A DNA stretch of 64,000 nt, taken from positions 310,001-374,000 of the forward strand of contig NZ_JAAZQK010000004.1 of NCBI RefSeq assembly GCF_012275445.1, in the 5' to 3' direction. The notes below the pieces were generated by a model, which was given only the letters and a program-made list of their open reading frames with translations, was not told where the DNA came from and made no database searches. Shown in pieces: positions 46,384 through 55,271 of this stretch (its first letter is position 1; the number at the start of each line of letters is the position of its first letter). A program made the position numbers and the translations under genes. The DNA comes from Rhizobacter sp. SG703 (GTDB lineage Bacteria; Pseudomonadota; Gammaproteobacteria; Burkholderiales; Burkholderiaceae_C).

Positions 46384-47745
46384 TCAGAAGCTCCCCGGAT
46401 CCCCCGGAAACACCACCGGCGATTCGTAGCCGTCGGCCGACACCGCCGAGACGCCGAAGAACCAGTCGTCGATCACGACGTTCTTCAGGACCAGCTGCGT
46501 CGCATCGCCGGCGACGTGGCGGCTGTGCTGCCACTGCGGCGCGGTCGTCTCGCGCCACCACACGCGCCAGCCGGCCACGCCAGGCTGCGCCTGCCACTGG
46601 ACCGTGGTGTCCGGCGTCACCGCGCCGGAGATCGACACGCCCTTCGGCGGCTGCGGCGCATTCGCCATCGCCGCCAGCGTCACCGCGTTCAGCCGCGTCA
46701 CCTGCGCGAGGTACGGGAAGTCGACGCCGTCGATCGTGTCGCCGTACGCGATGCCGCCTTCGGTGCGCAGGGCCTGGTGCTGGCGGGTGTAGTCCTCGTG
46801 CGCCTCGGTCACGCGCACCGCCGGGATGCCGGCATCGAGGAACGGCACCTGGTCGCCGCCGCGACCGTAGCGGTCGGTGCGGTAGACCATCTGAACGCGC
46901 AGGTTGGTCACGTAGCGTTCCGACAGCGTCGCGATGAAGCGGGCGACGTTGCGCGACGGCGAATCGAGCTCGCCGCCGTTGTAGCGGCGCTTGCCGGCCT
47001 GCGCCGGCGTCTCGACCGCCTTGGTCCCCTCGGAAAACACCCGCACCGTGCCGTTGTCGTGCACGCCGTCCTGGCCGCGGCTGTTGCCGACGATGTCGTT
47101 GTTCAGATCGGCCTGCACCTGCCAGCCTTCGACCTTGGCATGGTCGACCAGCACCTTGCCGCCGTACAGGCCCTGTTCCTCGCCCGACAGCGCGGCATAG
47201 ACGACGGTCGCGCGCAGCTTGTGCTTCGACAGCACGCGCGCCGCCTCCATCAGCGCGGCGACACCGGAGGCATCGTCGTTCGCGCCGGGCGCGTCGCTGG
47301 TCGCGTCCATCACGTCGCCGACGCGCGAATCGAGGTGCCCGGTGATCACGATCACGCGCTGCGGGTCGGTGGTGCCGCGCTGCACCGCGACGATGTCCAT
47401 CACCTCGGTGGGCTGCGGCAGGCGCGGGCCGGTGAAGGTCTGCGACGGCGTCGCGACCTGCAGGCAGCCGCCGCAGTCGCGCGAGATCGCGGCGAAGCGC
47501 GACTGCACCCAGCGGCGTGCGGCGCCGATGCCACGCGTCGGGGACGCGGTGTCCGACGCGGTGTGGCGGGTGCCGAACCCGACCAGGTGCGTGATGGTGC
47601 CGCGCAGCTCGTCGGCGCTGACCGCGGCGGCGATCTCGCGCAGCGCCGGTTGGTCGGGGAACGGCGCCGGCGCCGCATCGGGCGCCGCCCGCGCGAGGCC
47701 CGCGATCGACAGCAACAGCAGCAGGCTCGGACGGATCAGGTTCAT
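46384..47745 (-). CDS. Secreted M28 family metallopeptidase
   Basis: A 453-residue zinc aminopeptidase. Signal peptide at the start (NLIRPSLLLLLSIAGLARA-AP). M28 zinc ligands are visible: His in VIVITGHLDSR, Asp in GANDDASGVAAL, Glu in ALSGEEQGLYG, Asp in NNDIVGN and His in a late AHEDYTRQH. The C-terminal 100 residues form a fibronectin-like beta domain (VQWQAQPGVAGWRVWWRETTAPQW). ATG 47745 chosen; an in-frame ATG at 47757 is four codons earlier and also possible. It cleaves N-terminal residues from extracellular peptides, by family. Confidence 0.9.
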   Translation of the reverse strand: MNLIRPSLLLLLSIAGLARAAPDAAPAPFPDQPALREIAAAVSADELRGTITHLVGFGTRHTASDTASPTRGIGAARRWVQSRFAAISRDCGGCLQVATPSQTFTGPRLPQPTEVMDIVAVQRGTTDPQRVIVITGHLDSRVGDVMDATSDAPGANDDASGVAALMEAARVLSKHKLRATVVYAALSGEEQGLYGGKVLVDHAKVEGWQVQADLNNDIVGNSRGQDGVHDNGTVRVFSEGTKAVETPAQAGKRRYNGGELDSPSRNVARFIATLSERYVTNLRVQMVYRTDRYGRGGDQVPFLDAGIPAVRVTEAHEDYTRQHQALRTEGGIAYGDTIDGVDFPYLAQVTRLNAVTLAAMANAPQPPKGVSISGAVTPDTTVQWQAQPGVAGWRVWWRETTAPQWQHSRHVAGDATQLVLKNVVIDDWFFGVSAVSADGYESPVVFPGDPGSF

Positions 47746-47891
47746 CGTGGCATCCATGGCAGGGGGAGCGGGGATCATCCGCGCATTCTCACCATTCCGC
47801 GCCGCGGAAGAGTCCAATGCGCGCGACGGGGATTCCGCGCCGCACCGCGGCGGCCTATCGTGAGGTCTTCGCAGACCGACGGATCCTTGCC

Positions 47892-48845
47892 ATGAACCAC
47901 GCTCCCCTGTTCCATGCCGGCGAACTGGCCGTGCAGCAACGCGCCGGCACGCGTGCGCTGGTCGACGGCTTCGCGCCGCAGATGGTCCGCGATGCGATGA
48001 GCTTGCAGCACCAGCAGTTCTTCGCGCAGCTGCCGACGCTGTTCGTCGGCAGCCTCGACGCGCTGCGCCGGCCGTGGGCCTCGGTGCTGGCGGGCACGCC
48101 CGGCTTCGTCGACGCGCTGGACGCACGGCAGCTGCGCATCCGCGCACCGCGCGATGCGGCCGACCCGCTGTCGCAGCACCTGGCGGTCGGCGACCCGATC
48201 GGCCTCTTGGGCCTGGAGCCGCAGACCCGGCGACGCAACCGGCTGAATGGCACCGTGACGCAGGTCGATGACCGGCACATCGACATTCACGTCGACCAGA
48301 GCTTCGGCAACTGCCCGCAGTACATCCAGGCGCGCGAGCCCCGGCCGGCGGAGGCCGCGGCGCTGCCGGCGCGGCCGGAGGGCACGGCGCTGAGCGCCGA
48401 AGCGGCGGCGCTGGTGCAGGCGGCCGACACCTTGTTCATCGCGTCGGCCTCGCCGCATGCGCGCGGCGGCGCCGGGGCCGATGGCGTCGACGTCTCGCAC
48501 CGCGGCGGCCGGCCGGGCTTCGTGCGGATCGACACCATCGACGGGCACAGCGTGCTGACGCTGCCCGATTTCCGCGGCAACCGCCTGTTCAACACGCTGG
48601 GCAACATCGCCGCGCACCCGCATGCGGGGCTGCTGTTCGTCGACTACGCGCGAGGCGACCTGCTGCAGCTGACGGGGGATGCCGAGCTGGTCTGGGACGG
48701 GCCCGAGCTGCGCGCCTTCGACGGCGCGCAGCGGCTGCTGAAGGTGCGCGTCGAGGCCGGCGTGTGGCGGCCGGGGGCGCTGCCGCTGCGCTGGTCGCCG
48801 GCGCAGCCGGCATCGCAACTGGCGCAGACCGGCGCCTGGCGCTAG
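47892..48845 (+). CDS. Pyridoxamine 5'-phosphate oxidase-fold flavoprotein
   Basis: A 317-residue protein. The C-terminal half carries the split-barrel flavin domain (DTLFIASASPHARGGAGADGVDVSHRGGRPGFVRIDTIDG...LTLPDFRGNRLFNTLGNIAAHPHAGLLFVDYARGDLLQLTGDAELV), as in COG3576 proteins. The N-terminal half is a related barrel-like part. It may act as an oxidoreductase of unknown substrate. Its last bases overlap the convergent gene stop at 48842 by 4 bp. The start ATG 47892 gives a normal N-terminus (HAPLFHAGELAVQQRAG). Confidence 0.82.
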   Translation: MNHAPLFHAGELAVQQRAGTRALVDGFAPQMVRDAMSLQHQQFFAQLPTLFVGSLDALRRPWASVLAGTPGFVDALDARQLRIRAPRDAADPLSQHLAVGDPIGLLGLEPQTRRRNRLNGTVTQVDDRHIDIHVDQSFGNCPQYIQAREPRPAEAAALPARPEGTALSAEAAALVQAADTLFIASASPHARGGAGADGVDVSHRGGRPGFVRIDTIDGHSVLTLPDFRGNRLFNTLGNIAAHPHAGLLFVDYARGDLLQLTGDAELVWDGPELRAFDGAQRLLKVRVEAGVWRPGALPLRWSPAQPASQLAQTGAWR

Positions 48846-49888
48846 ACGGCGCCGCCGGTGACGATGCCGCGGAAGGTCAGCTGCGCGAGGCGCGCATCGA
48901 GGGCCTGCTGTGCCGGCCGAAGCGCATCGTCACCGTCGCGCGGGTCCGGTTCGGCACGGTCGGTTTGCGCGTCGGCCAGGCCGTCGAGCGGAGCCGATCG
49001 CTGCGCCGGCGGCGATGCCGGTCGAGGCAGCGGCGACGCCATGTCGCGAACGCCGGCATCGAACGAGGTCGCCACCTCGTTCGGCAAGGGCATCGGGACG
49101 GCCTCATGGCCAGGCGCATGCTGCGCCGGCGGCGGGTCCTCGCCGCGAGGCGCTCGGGCCGGTGGCGCTTGCGTCTGCGGAATCCGCGACGTCTGCGGCG
49201 TCTGCGGACGGGACGGCGGCGGGCAGGAGCTCATCTCGCGCACGCCAGCTTCGAAGGCCGCAGCGACCTGCTGCGGCACGGTCATCGGGCCGGCCGGCGG
49301 CTGCGCCACCGGCATCAGCGGCGCGCCCGGCAGCGTTGGCGGCGGGCCTTCGTCGAGCCGACACTCGTCGTCGGCCACTCCCTCCCGCACCGGCATCGGG
49401 GCCGCCTCGCGCGGCGAGTCATCCGCACCCACGGCCGGGCGCGCCGGTGGCCGTGCCATCTGCTGCAGGCCGATGTCGAAGGCGGCCGCGGCCCCGCTCG
49501 ACATCGTCGACCCGGCGACCGCTCCCCGCGGGACCGGCTGCGATGCTCTCGCCTTCGGCGGCTGCGGCGCCGAAGGCGGCGGTTCTGCTGCCGGCATCGG
49601 CGTTTCGTGATCGGCAGCCGCAGCGACTGTCGGCTCGCATCCCCAGGACTCGCCGGCCATGGCCTGGCACAGCGGTGCCCTCAGCATCGCGTGCGGCAGC
49701 GGCGGCGCGTCCGGCGGCTCCGGTCGAGCAAGCCAACCGGGATCGAACGCGACCTCCGGCGCTGGCGGCGCTTCGACCGGCTCCTCCGGCACGCTGCGCG
49801 GCTCCAGCTGGTAACGGTGGACCGCGGCCGTGCGCTGCGCAGTCCGCACCGACGCGACGCGCCGCCGCTCGTCCCAGGAATGGCTCAT
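48842..49888 (-). CDS. Proline-rich disordered protein with three copies of a short motif
   Basis: A 348-residue protein, last gene of the type III secretion operon. It is mainly Pro, Ala, Glu and Arg, with little predicted structure and no signal peptide or TM segment. A short motif occurs three times: AAAAFDIGLQQMA (133-145), VAAAFEAGVREMS (208-220) and VATSFDAGVRDMA (272-284), consensus (V/A)Axx-F-(D/E)-x-G-(V/L)-xx-M-(A/S). Two copies follow a Pro-Met-rich lead (PMTVPQQ, PMPLPNE). The C-terminus (residues 327-348) is more ordered. The ATGA overlap with the upstream fusion gene implies coupled translation. No family recognised; a secreted substrate or scaffold is possible. Confidence 0.75.
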   Translation of the reverse strand: MSHSWDERRRVASVRTAQRTAAVHRYQLEPRSVPEEPVEAPPAPEVAFDPGWLARPEPPDAPPLPHAMLRAPLCQAMAGESWGCEPTVAAAADHETPMPAAEPPPSAPQPPKARASQPVPRGAVAGSTMSSGAAAAFDIGLQQMARPPARPAVGADDSPREAAPMPVREGVADDECRLDEGPPPTLPGAPLMPVAQPPAGPMTVPQQVAAAFEAGVREMSSCPPPSRPQTPQTSRIPQTQAPPARAPRGEDPPPAQHAPGHEAVPMPLPNEVATSFDAGVRDMASPLPRPASPPAQRSAPLDGLADAQTDRAEPDPRDGDDALRPAQQALDARLAQLTFRGIVTGGAV

Positions 49889-51990
49889 GCCCAGCCGCCC
49901 TCGTGGACCGCCGCATCCGGATCGGGTTCGAAATCGACCGGCTGCTCCTCGCGCCGGTTGTAGTCGATCAACACCGCCAGTTCGTCGACCTCCACGCCGG
50001 GGGCTTTCAGCGCCATGTAGTGCAGGCCTTCCTTGTCGCTCGGCCGGCGCACCGGTATGCGGCGGAAACCGATGCGCATCAAGGCGCGCATCGAGCGCGT
50101 GTTGTCGACATAGACCGACGTGACCAGGCAGTCGACCCCATGCGCCAGCGCATGCCGGCACAGCATCCCGCCGGCCTGCACCGCGAAGCCCCGGCCCTGG
50201 AAATCGATGCCGATCCAGAAGTAGAAGAAGCCCGCGCGCGCCCATTGGTACAGCCCGGTGTGGCCGACGAAGCCATGCTCGGCATGCATCACCGCGTAGT
50301 CGATGCGGCTCGGCTCCAGGCGCCGCGCGTCGACCCACTGCGCCGCAGTGCAGGTGGCATCGATCGGATCGAAGCCGGACATCACCGCGATCTGCGGGTC
50401 GCGGAACTGGTGCCCGAGCGCCGGGGCATGGCTGCCGTCCAGCGGCTCCAGCACCAGCCCGCCGGGATCGCGGGCAATGCAGCGCAGCCAGCCGTCTTCG
50501 GCCGTGTCCCAGGCCGCCAGCCGCTCGTGCAGGCGGCGCTGCACGTCGAGCGCCAGCGGGTCGGCCGGCTGAATCGCGAGCGCCTCGGCGACATGCCGCA
50601 CCGCGGACGCGAGGTCGCCGCTGCACGACTCGCACCACGCGAGCTGCGCCAGGTCGGGCGCGGTCCGCCCCTGCACCGCCAGGCCACGCAGCCACACGCG
50701 CCGCGCGAACCCCCACTCGGCGATGCGCATCGCCGACAGCGCGACATCGCGGAACAGCGGCGGTCCGTGCGGCGAAGGCAGGTGCTGGCCCCACACGCAG
50801 CGCAGCGCTTCGGCCCAGGCTTCCCGGTCGACTCCGCCGCGGCCCAGCCAGCGCAGGTGCAGGTCGGGGCAGGCGGCGGCGAAGACGCGCGGGTCGTGGT
50901 GGGCCCGGCGCAACACCACCAGCCCGGCCGACGCGCCCGAATCGCGAAGCGCGCAGCGCATCACGCGCGCGAGCGCGGCGCCGTCGCCGCAATCGCCGCG
51001 CGCCAGCGGGGCGACCCAGCGCTCCAGCGCCGCGCGCGAGCTGCCGGCGCCGCCGGCCACCGCCTGCACCACCTCGGCCTCGCCGACCGCGCGGTGCCAT
51101 GCCAGCGCCTGCTGTCCGGCCAGGTGCGCGCCCAGCAGCGCGAAATCGGTCGGCAGCAGCCGGTCGCGCCGGAAGGTGGACAGCACGCTGTCGAAACCGC
51201 CGAGCCGCACGCCGCGGTCGTTCGCGAAGCCGCGCGCCGTCGACAGCACCAGGTAGCCGCCCGGACACAGCGCGGCCACCTGCGCCAGCGCATCGATGGC
51301 CCCGACCGGCAGGCACACCGGTGCGCTGTTCAGACCGGCCACATGCGATTGCACCAGCGCACGCAGCGCCGGCGTCAGCGTGTTCTCGTCGACCGGGCGC
51401 CAGCGCTGGTCCTCGGGTTCGTCGCGCCCGGCCACCAACTCCTGCGGCGAGGCCTCCAGCAGCCGCCCGTAATGCGTCGCGAGCAGCCGTTGCGGCAGGT
51501 GGCGGAACCGGTCGTGCGCCAGCACCACCACCGGGTTCGGGCTGGTCCAGCGTCGCGGCTCGCCCAGCGGCAGCAGGCATGGCGCGTCGCCGCCCCCGGG
51601 CTGCCACAGCATGGTCACCAGCAGGCCGGGGTCGAGCAGGCTGCACAGCTCGGGCTCGTCATGCCAGGCACCGGCCACCGCCGCGTCCTCGACGCAGGCC
51701 AGGTAGCGCAGCCGCGGCTCGAAGCCCAGCCGCCAGCGCATGCGCTGCACCAGTGCCTGGATCATCTGCCGGGCCGAGCCGCCGTCGCCGGGCATCCAGT
51801 CGACGACATCGAGCGGGGCGCGTGGATCGATGCGTCCGGCGCGGTGCTGGTCGTCCCAGTACGAGACGATCATCTCGGCCCACGCGCTCGCCATCAGCGT
51901 GTCGAAGGCCGACGGTGTGTGGCCGTGCGCGGCGCGGCGTGCGACCGCGGTGGAAGACGGGGCGGCGGAGTAGACAGGGTGGGCGACCAT
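49885..51990 (-). CDS. Methyltransferase-like/TPR/GNAT fusion protein
   Basis: A 701-residue cytoplasmic protein encoded between sctC and the motif protein. Residues 25-320 resemble a MidA-type SAM methyltransferase: LDVVDWMPGDGGSARQMIQAL as motif I, later LPVGAIDALAQVAALCPGGYLVLSTARGF. A helical TPR-like stretch follows (about 440-505: AQLAWCESCSGDLASAVRHVAEALAIQP). Residues 510-660 are a GNAT acetyltransferase with the acetyl-CoA loop FQGRGFA near 597 and NTRSMRALMRIGF, the usual GNAT C-terminal pattern. Whether the methyltransferase part is active is unclear, since motif I is degenerate. I know no type III gene with this layout. Confidence 0.75.
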   Translation of the reverse strand: MVAHPVYSAAPSSTAVARRAAHGHTPSAFDTLMASAWAEMIVSYWDDQHRAGRIDPRAPLDVVDWMPGDGGSARQMIQALVQRMRWRLGFEPRLRYLACVEDAAVAGAWHDEPELCSLLDPGLLVTMLWQPGGGDAPCLLPLGEPRRWTSPNPVVVLAHDRFRHLPQRLLATHYGRLLEASPQELVAGRDEPEDQRWRPVDENTLTPALRALVQSHVAGLNSAPVCLPVGAIDALAQVAALCPGGYLVLSTARGFANDRGVRLGGFDSVLSTFRRDRLLPTDFALLGAHLAGQQALAWHRAVGEAEVVQAVAGGAGSSRAALERWVAPLARGDCGDGAALARVMRCALRDSGASAGLVVLRRAHHDPRVFAAACPDLHLRWLGRGGVDREAWAEALRCVWGQHLPSPHGPPLFRDVALSAMRIAEWGFARRVWLRGLAVQGRTAPDLAQLAWCESCSGDLASAVRHVAEALAIQPADPLALDVQRRLHERLAAWDTAEDGWLRCIARDPGGLVLEPLDGSHAPALGHQFRDPQIAVMSGFDPIDATCTAAQWVDARRLEPSRIDYAVMHAEHGFVGHTGLYQWARAGFFYFWIGIDFQGRGFAVQAGGMLCRHALAHGVDCLVTSVYVDNTRSMRALMRIGFRRIPVRRPSDKEGLHYMALKAPGVEVDELAVLIDYNRREEQPVDFEPDPDAAVHEGGWA

Positions 51991-52000
51991 GGCGCGAACC

Positions 52001-53767
52001 TCAGCGGGGAACGGTCGGTTGAACGGCCGGCAGGGCGGCCGGCGTGACGGCGACCGGCAGGCCTGCCGCCGCCGACTGGATGATGCGAGGCGTGATCAGG
52101 AACAGCCGCTCGCGCTTTTCGACATCGCCGTTCTTCTTGCCGAAGAAGCCGCCGATGAACGGCAGCTTGCGCAGCCCGGGCACGCCGTCGTCCTGCTTCG
52201 TGTCGCGTTCGGAGTTGAAGCCCGCCACCAGCAGGCTCTGGTTCTCGCCCATCACCGCCTGCGTGCCGATCGTGCTCTTGCGCACCATCGGGATGCTGCC
52301 CACCGTCGGCGTCACCAGCGTGCCGTCCTCGATGTCCACCGTCAGGTGCACGGCCTTGCGGCCATCGGGCAGGTCGACGGCATGCGGCGTGACCCGCAGC
52401 GTCACGCCCACGGTCACCGGCACGACATTCGCCGCGCGTTCGGAGGTCACCGACACGTAGAAGGTTTCGGACAGGTCGATCAGCGCGCCGAGGTTGTCGA
52501 TGGTCAGCACCGTCGGGCGCGACACGATGCGCGCATCGCCTTCCTGCTCGAGCACGTTGATGCGCGTCGTCAGGAAATTTCCCGCGTCGGCCACGATGCT
52601 CGCGGGCGTCATGCCGCTGCCGCGGACCAGCGTCGCCGACGTCGCATCGGCCGCCGTCGACGTCGTGCCGTAGCCCCCGGCGATGCTGCCCACGCGGGCG
52701 CCCCAGTCGATGCCCAACGAGGTGACCTTGGTCTTGTTCACGTCGACGATCACCGCCTCGATCTCGATCAGCGGGCTCGGCACGTCGAGCAGCGCGATCA
52801 GCTGCTCGTAGACCTGCAGCTGTTCCGGCCGGGCGCGGATGATCAGCGCGTTCAGGCGCGAATCCGCCTGCACCGTCGGCGCCGCGCCCTTCGATGGCGC
52901 GGCACCGCGGCGCGTGCCACCGGCCGGCGCGGCGCCGTCCGACGCGGGGCGCGCGTCGCGCTCGTCGGACTTCTCGTCGCGCGATGCGCCGCCTGCCGTG
53001 TCGGCGTCCAGTCCCTGCATCGGCTGCGCCGCCTGCAGCGGCTGCAACGAGCCGCGCAACGGCGCCGCCATCTCGGCCAGTGCGATGTTGGTGCCGGTCT
53101 TGCCGCCGTCACCGGCCACCAGCGCGCGCAGCATGTTGGCCACGCCGGTGGTCACGATCTGCTTGTCGCGGTAGAAGATCACCCGGTCGTCCACCGACGC
53201 ATGGCGCAGGCGGAAGACGCGCAGCTGCTGGTCCGACAGCAGCGGCGGCATCGGCAGGTCGGCCAGCGCCCGCGCCAGCACATCGACATAGGCGGGCGGC
53301 CCCGACACCAGCGCGGCACTGCGGTCGGCGATGTCGGCCCAGCCGAACTTCGGCTCGATCAGCCCCACCTCGAGCAGCGCCTTCTTCAGCGCCGCGCCAC
53401 CGGCGCCCGGCATCGTCAGCACGCGCGTCACCTGCTCCTCGATGCGGCTGACGTGCAGCACGCCGCCCTGGTAGAACCAGGCAAGGCCGTAGGTCGATGC
53501 CAGCTGGTTCATGAAATCGGTCGGCGACGTGGCGGTCAGCGTGCCGTCGACCAGTTGCCCGCCCTCCTCGACCGCTGCGCTGGCCTGCACGCGCAGCCCG
53601 AAGCTGCGGCCGAACGAGTTCAGTACCGCGGCGAGCCGGTGGCTGCGCGCCAGGTAGCTGTAGCTCACCTCGGGCCAGGGCGGCGGTCCCGCCTGCGCGG
53701 CGCTGCCGAACAACGTGGCGGCCAGCAGCGCAAGCGCTCCGGCGATGCGGTGCCAGGGTTTCATCAC
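52001..53767 (-). CDS. sctC: Type III secretion outer-membrane secretin SctC
   Basis: A 588-residue secretin that forms the outer-membrane ring. Signal peptide ends near AAQA-GPPPW. N0/N1-type domains (YSYLARSHRLAAVLNSFGRSFGLRV; DSRLNALIIRARPEQLQVYEQLIALLDVPSPLIEIEAVIVDV) precede the secretin core (VSRPTVLTIDNLGALIDLSETFYV...LRVTPHAVDLPDGRKAVHLTVDIEDG...VGSIPMVRKSTIGTQAVMGENQSLLVAG). A Ser/Asp-rich insertion lies at about 240-295. It overlaps the chaperone gene by 4 bp (ATGA). Confidence 0.94.
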   Translation of the reverse strand: MMKPWHRIAGALALLAATLFGSAAQAGPPPWPEVSYSYLARSHRLAAVLNSFGRSFGLRVQASAAVEEGGQLVDGTLTATSPTDFMNQLASTYGLAWFYQGGVLHVSRIEEQVTRVLTMPGAGGAALKKALLEVGLIEPKFGWADIADRSAALVSGPPAYVDVLARALADLPMPPLLSDQQLRVFRLRHASVDDRVIFYRDKQIVTTGVANMLRALVAGDGGKTGTNIALAEMAAPLRGSLQPLQAAQPMQGLDADTAGGASRDEKSDERDARPASDGAAPAGGTRRGAAPSKGAAPTVQADSRLNALIIRARPEQLQVYEQLIALLDVPSPLIEIEAVIVDVNKTKVTSLGIDWGARVGSIAGGYGTTSTAADATSATLVRGSGMTPASIVADAGNFLTTRINVLEQEGDARIVSRPTVLTIDNLGALIDLSETFYVSVTSERAANVVPVTVGVTLRVTPHAVDLPDGRKAVHLTVDIEDGTLVTPTVGSIPMVRKSTIGTQAVMGENQSLLVAGFNSERDTKQDDGVPGLRKLPFIGGFFGKKNGDVEKRERLFLITPRIIQSAAAGLPVAVTPAALPAVQPTVPR

Positions 53768-54210
53768 AACACTCCCAGGTAACGTCGCCAGAAGCCCACC
53801 GCGTCCAGGAAGGCGTGCAGGTTGCGTTCGAATTCATCGGCCCCGCTGTCGGACGGCACCGTCTGCTGCAGCATCAGCATGTCCAGCTCCGGCGACAGCA
53901 CCAGCGTCTCGCTGGTGCGCAGCCAGCGGTTGCCGGCCACTTCGAGCGCTTGCGTCAGGCGCTCCTCGCCCTGCCGGCTCTTCAGGTCGATCGGCGCGAC
54001 GCGGCACTCCAGCACCACGTCGCCACGAAAGCCGGGCCGCACCATCACGCGCAGCCGGTTGCCGAATTCCAGTGCGATGCTTCCATCGCTGCGCGGCGCG
54101 CCGTCGCCCAGTCCGTTGCGTTCCAGGTACTGCGCCAGGCCACGATGGCGAGGCCGGCCCGCCAGGGTCGGTGGAGCGCCGTCGCCCCGGGGGCGGCCCG
54201 GCGGGTTCAT
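53764..54210 (-). CDS. Type III secretion chaperone, CesT-like
   Basis: A 148-residue protein with the alpha-beta-beta-beta-alpha-beta-beta-alpha pattern of class I (CesT/Tir-type) secretion chaperones: LAQYLERNGLGDGAPRSDGSIALEF, VVLECRVAPIDLKSRQGEERLTQALEVAGN, TLVLSPELDMLMLQQTVPS and a C-terminal helix FERNLHAFLDAVGFWRRYL. Its place between sctU and sctC is that of BscW in the Bordetella bsc locus, so it may be that ortholog. Overlaps both neighbours by 4 bp. The client is unknown. Confidence 0.75.
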   Translation of the reverse strand: MNPPGRPRGDGAPPTLAGRPRHRGLAQYLERNGLGDGAPRSDGSIALEFGNRLRVMVRPGFRGDVVLECRVAPIDLKSRQGEERLTQALEVAGNRWLRTSETLVLSPELDMLMLQQTVPSDSGADEFERNLHAFLDAVGFWRRYLGVL

Positions 54211-55271
54211 GAGGACTCTCCTTCGCCGCGCTCGAGCGCCAGCCGCTGCAGCTCGCGCAACAGCTCGGCCACCGGCTCGATGAACTCGGTCGGGACGTAG
54301 CGGTGCAGCGTCGCGCTGCGCGTCAGGCCACGCGCGAGCGGGATGTTCTGCAAGACCGGCACGCCGGCCTCGCGGGCGACTCGCACCATCATGTGGGCCA
54401 CCTCGTCGGCGCCCTTCGCGGTGACGATGGGCAGGGGCGTCACGTCCTGCTCGTAGCGGATCGCGACGGCGAAGTGGGTCGGGTTAGTGACGACGACCGA
54501 GGCCTTGCGCGTCTGGTGCGCGGTCTCACCCATCGCGATCTCCTTGGCGAGCTCCTTGCGGTGCGACTTCACCTCGGGATCGCCCTCCATCTGCTTGTGT
54601 TCCTGCTTGATCTCGTCGAGCGACATCATCAGCTGCTTGATGTGCTGGCGCCGCTGCCACACCAGGTCGGCGAAGGCCAGCACGCCGTAGGCGAGGAAGG
54701 TCCAGATCACCAGCTTCTTCAGCATCGCGACGAAGATCGCGCCGACCGCGGGCATGCCGGCCGGCGGTACCTTGACGAGCGGGTCGAGGAAGTCGCGGAT
54801 CAGCACCGTGATGATCACGGTCAGCAGGATGACCTTCAGGTTCGACTTCAGGAATTCGACCAGGCTCTTGATCGAGAACATGTTCTGCAGGTTCTTGACC
54901 GGGTCGAGCTTGTCGCCCTTCGGCACCAGCGGCTTCAGGCTGAACACCAGGCCGGTCTGCGCCGCCTCGACCGCGATGCCGACGACGACCACGATCAGCA
55001 GGAACGGCAGCGTCAGCGAGACCAGCGCATGCACGGCGTGCATGCCGAGGCTGGCCACCGCGGTGCGAAAGTCCGTTTGATAGAGCCCGGCCGGCGCCAG
55101 CATCAACGAGGTCATCTCGCGCACCAGGTCTTCGGACATCGCGAGCGTCCAGCCGAACAGCGCGGCCAGCAGCACGGTCTCGGTGAAGTCCTTGCTGCGC
55201 GCGACCTGCCCGTCTTCGCGCGCCTGCTTCAGCCGGTGGTAGGTGGGTTGCTCGGTCTTCTCCCCGCTCAC
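54207..55271 (-). CDS. sctU: Type III secretion export switch protein SctU
   Basis: A 354-residue FlhB/YscU homologue. N-terminus EKTEQPTYHRLKQAREDGQVARSKD, four TM segments (about 30-210), and the cytoplasmic switch domain with the autocleavage motif NPTH (VVTNPTHFAVAIRYEQ, near residue 263), then PLARGLTRSATLHRYVPTEFIEPVAELL. Cleavage between Asn and Pro enables the change of substrate class. Overlaps sctT by ATGA. Confidence 0.96.
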   Translation of the reverse strand: MSGEKTEQPTYHRLKQAREDGQVARSKDFTETVLLAALFGWTLAMSEDLVREMTSLMLAPAGLYQTDFRTAVASLGMHAVHALVSLTLPFLLIVVVVGIAVEAAQTGLVFSLKPLVPKGDKLDPVKNLQNMFSIKSLVEFLKSNLKVILLTVIITVLIRDFLDPLVKVPPAGMPAVGAIFVAMLKKLVIWTFLAYGVLAFADLVWQRRQHIKQLMMSLDEIKQEHKQMEGDPEVKSHRKELAKEIAMGETAHQTRKASVVVTNPTHFAVAIRYEQDVTPLPIVTAKGADEVAHMMVRVAREAGVPVLQNIPLARGLTRSATLHRYVPTEFIEPVAELLRELQRLALERGEGESS

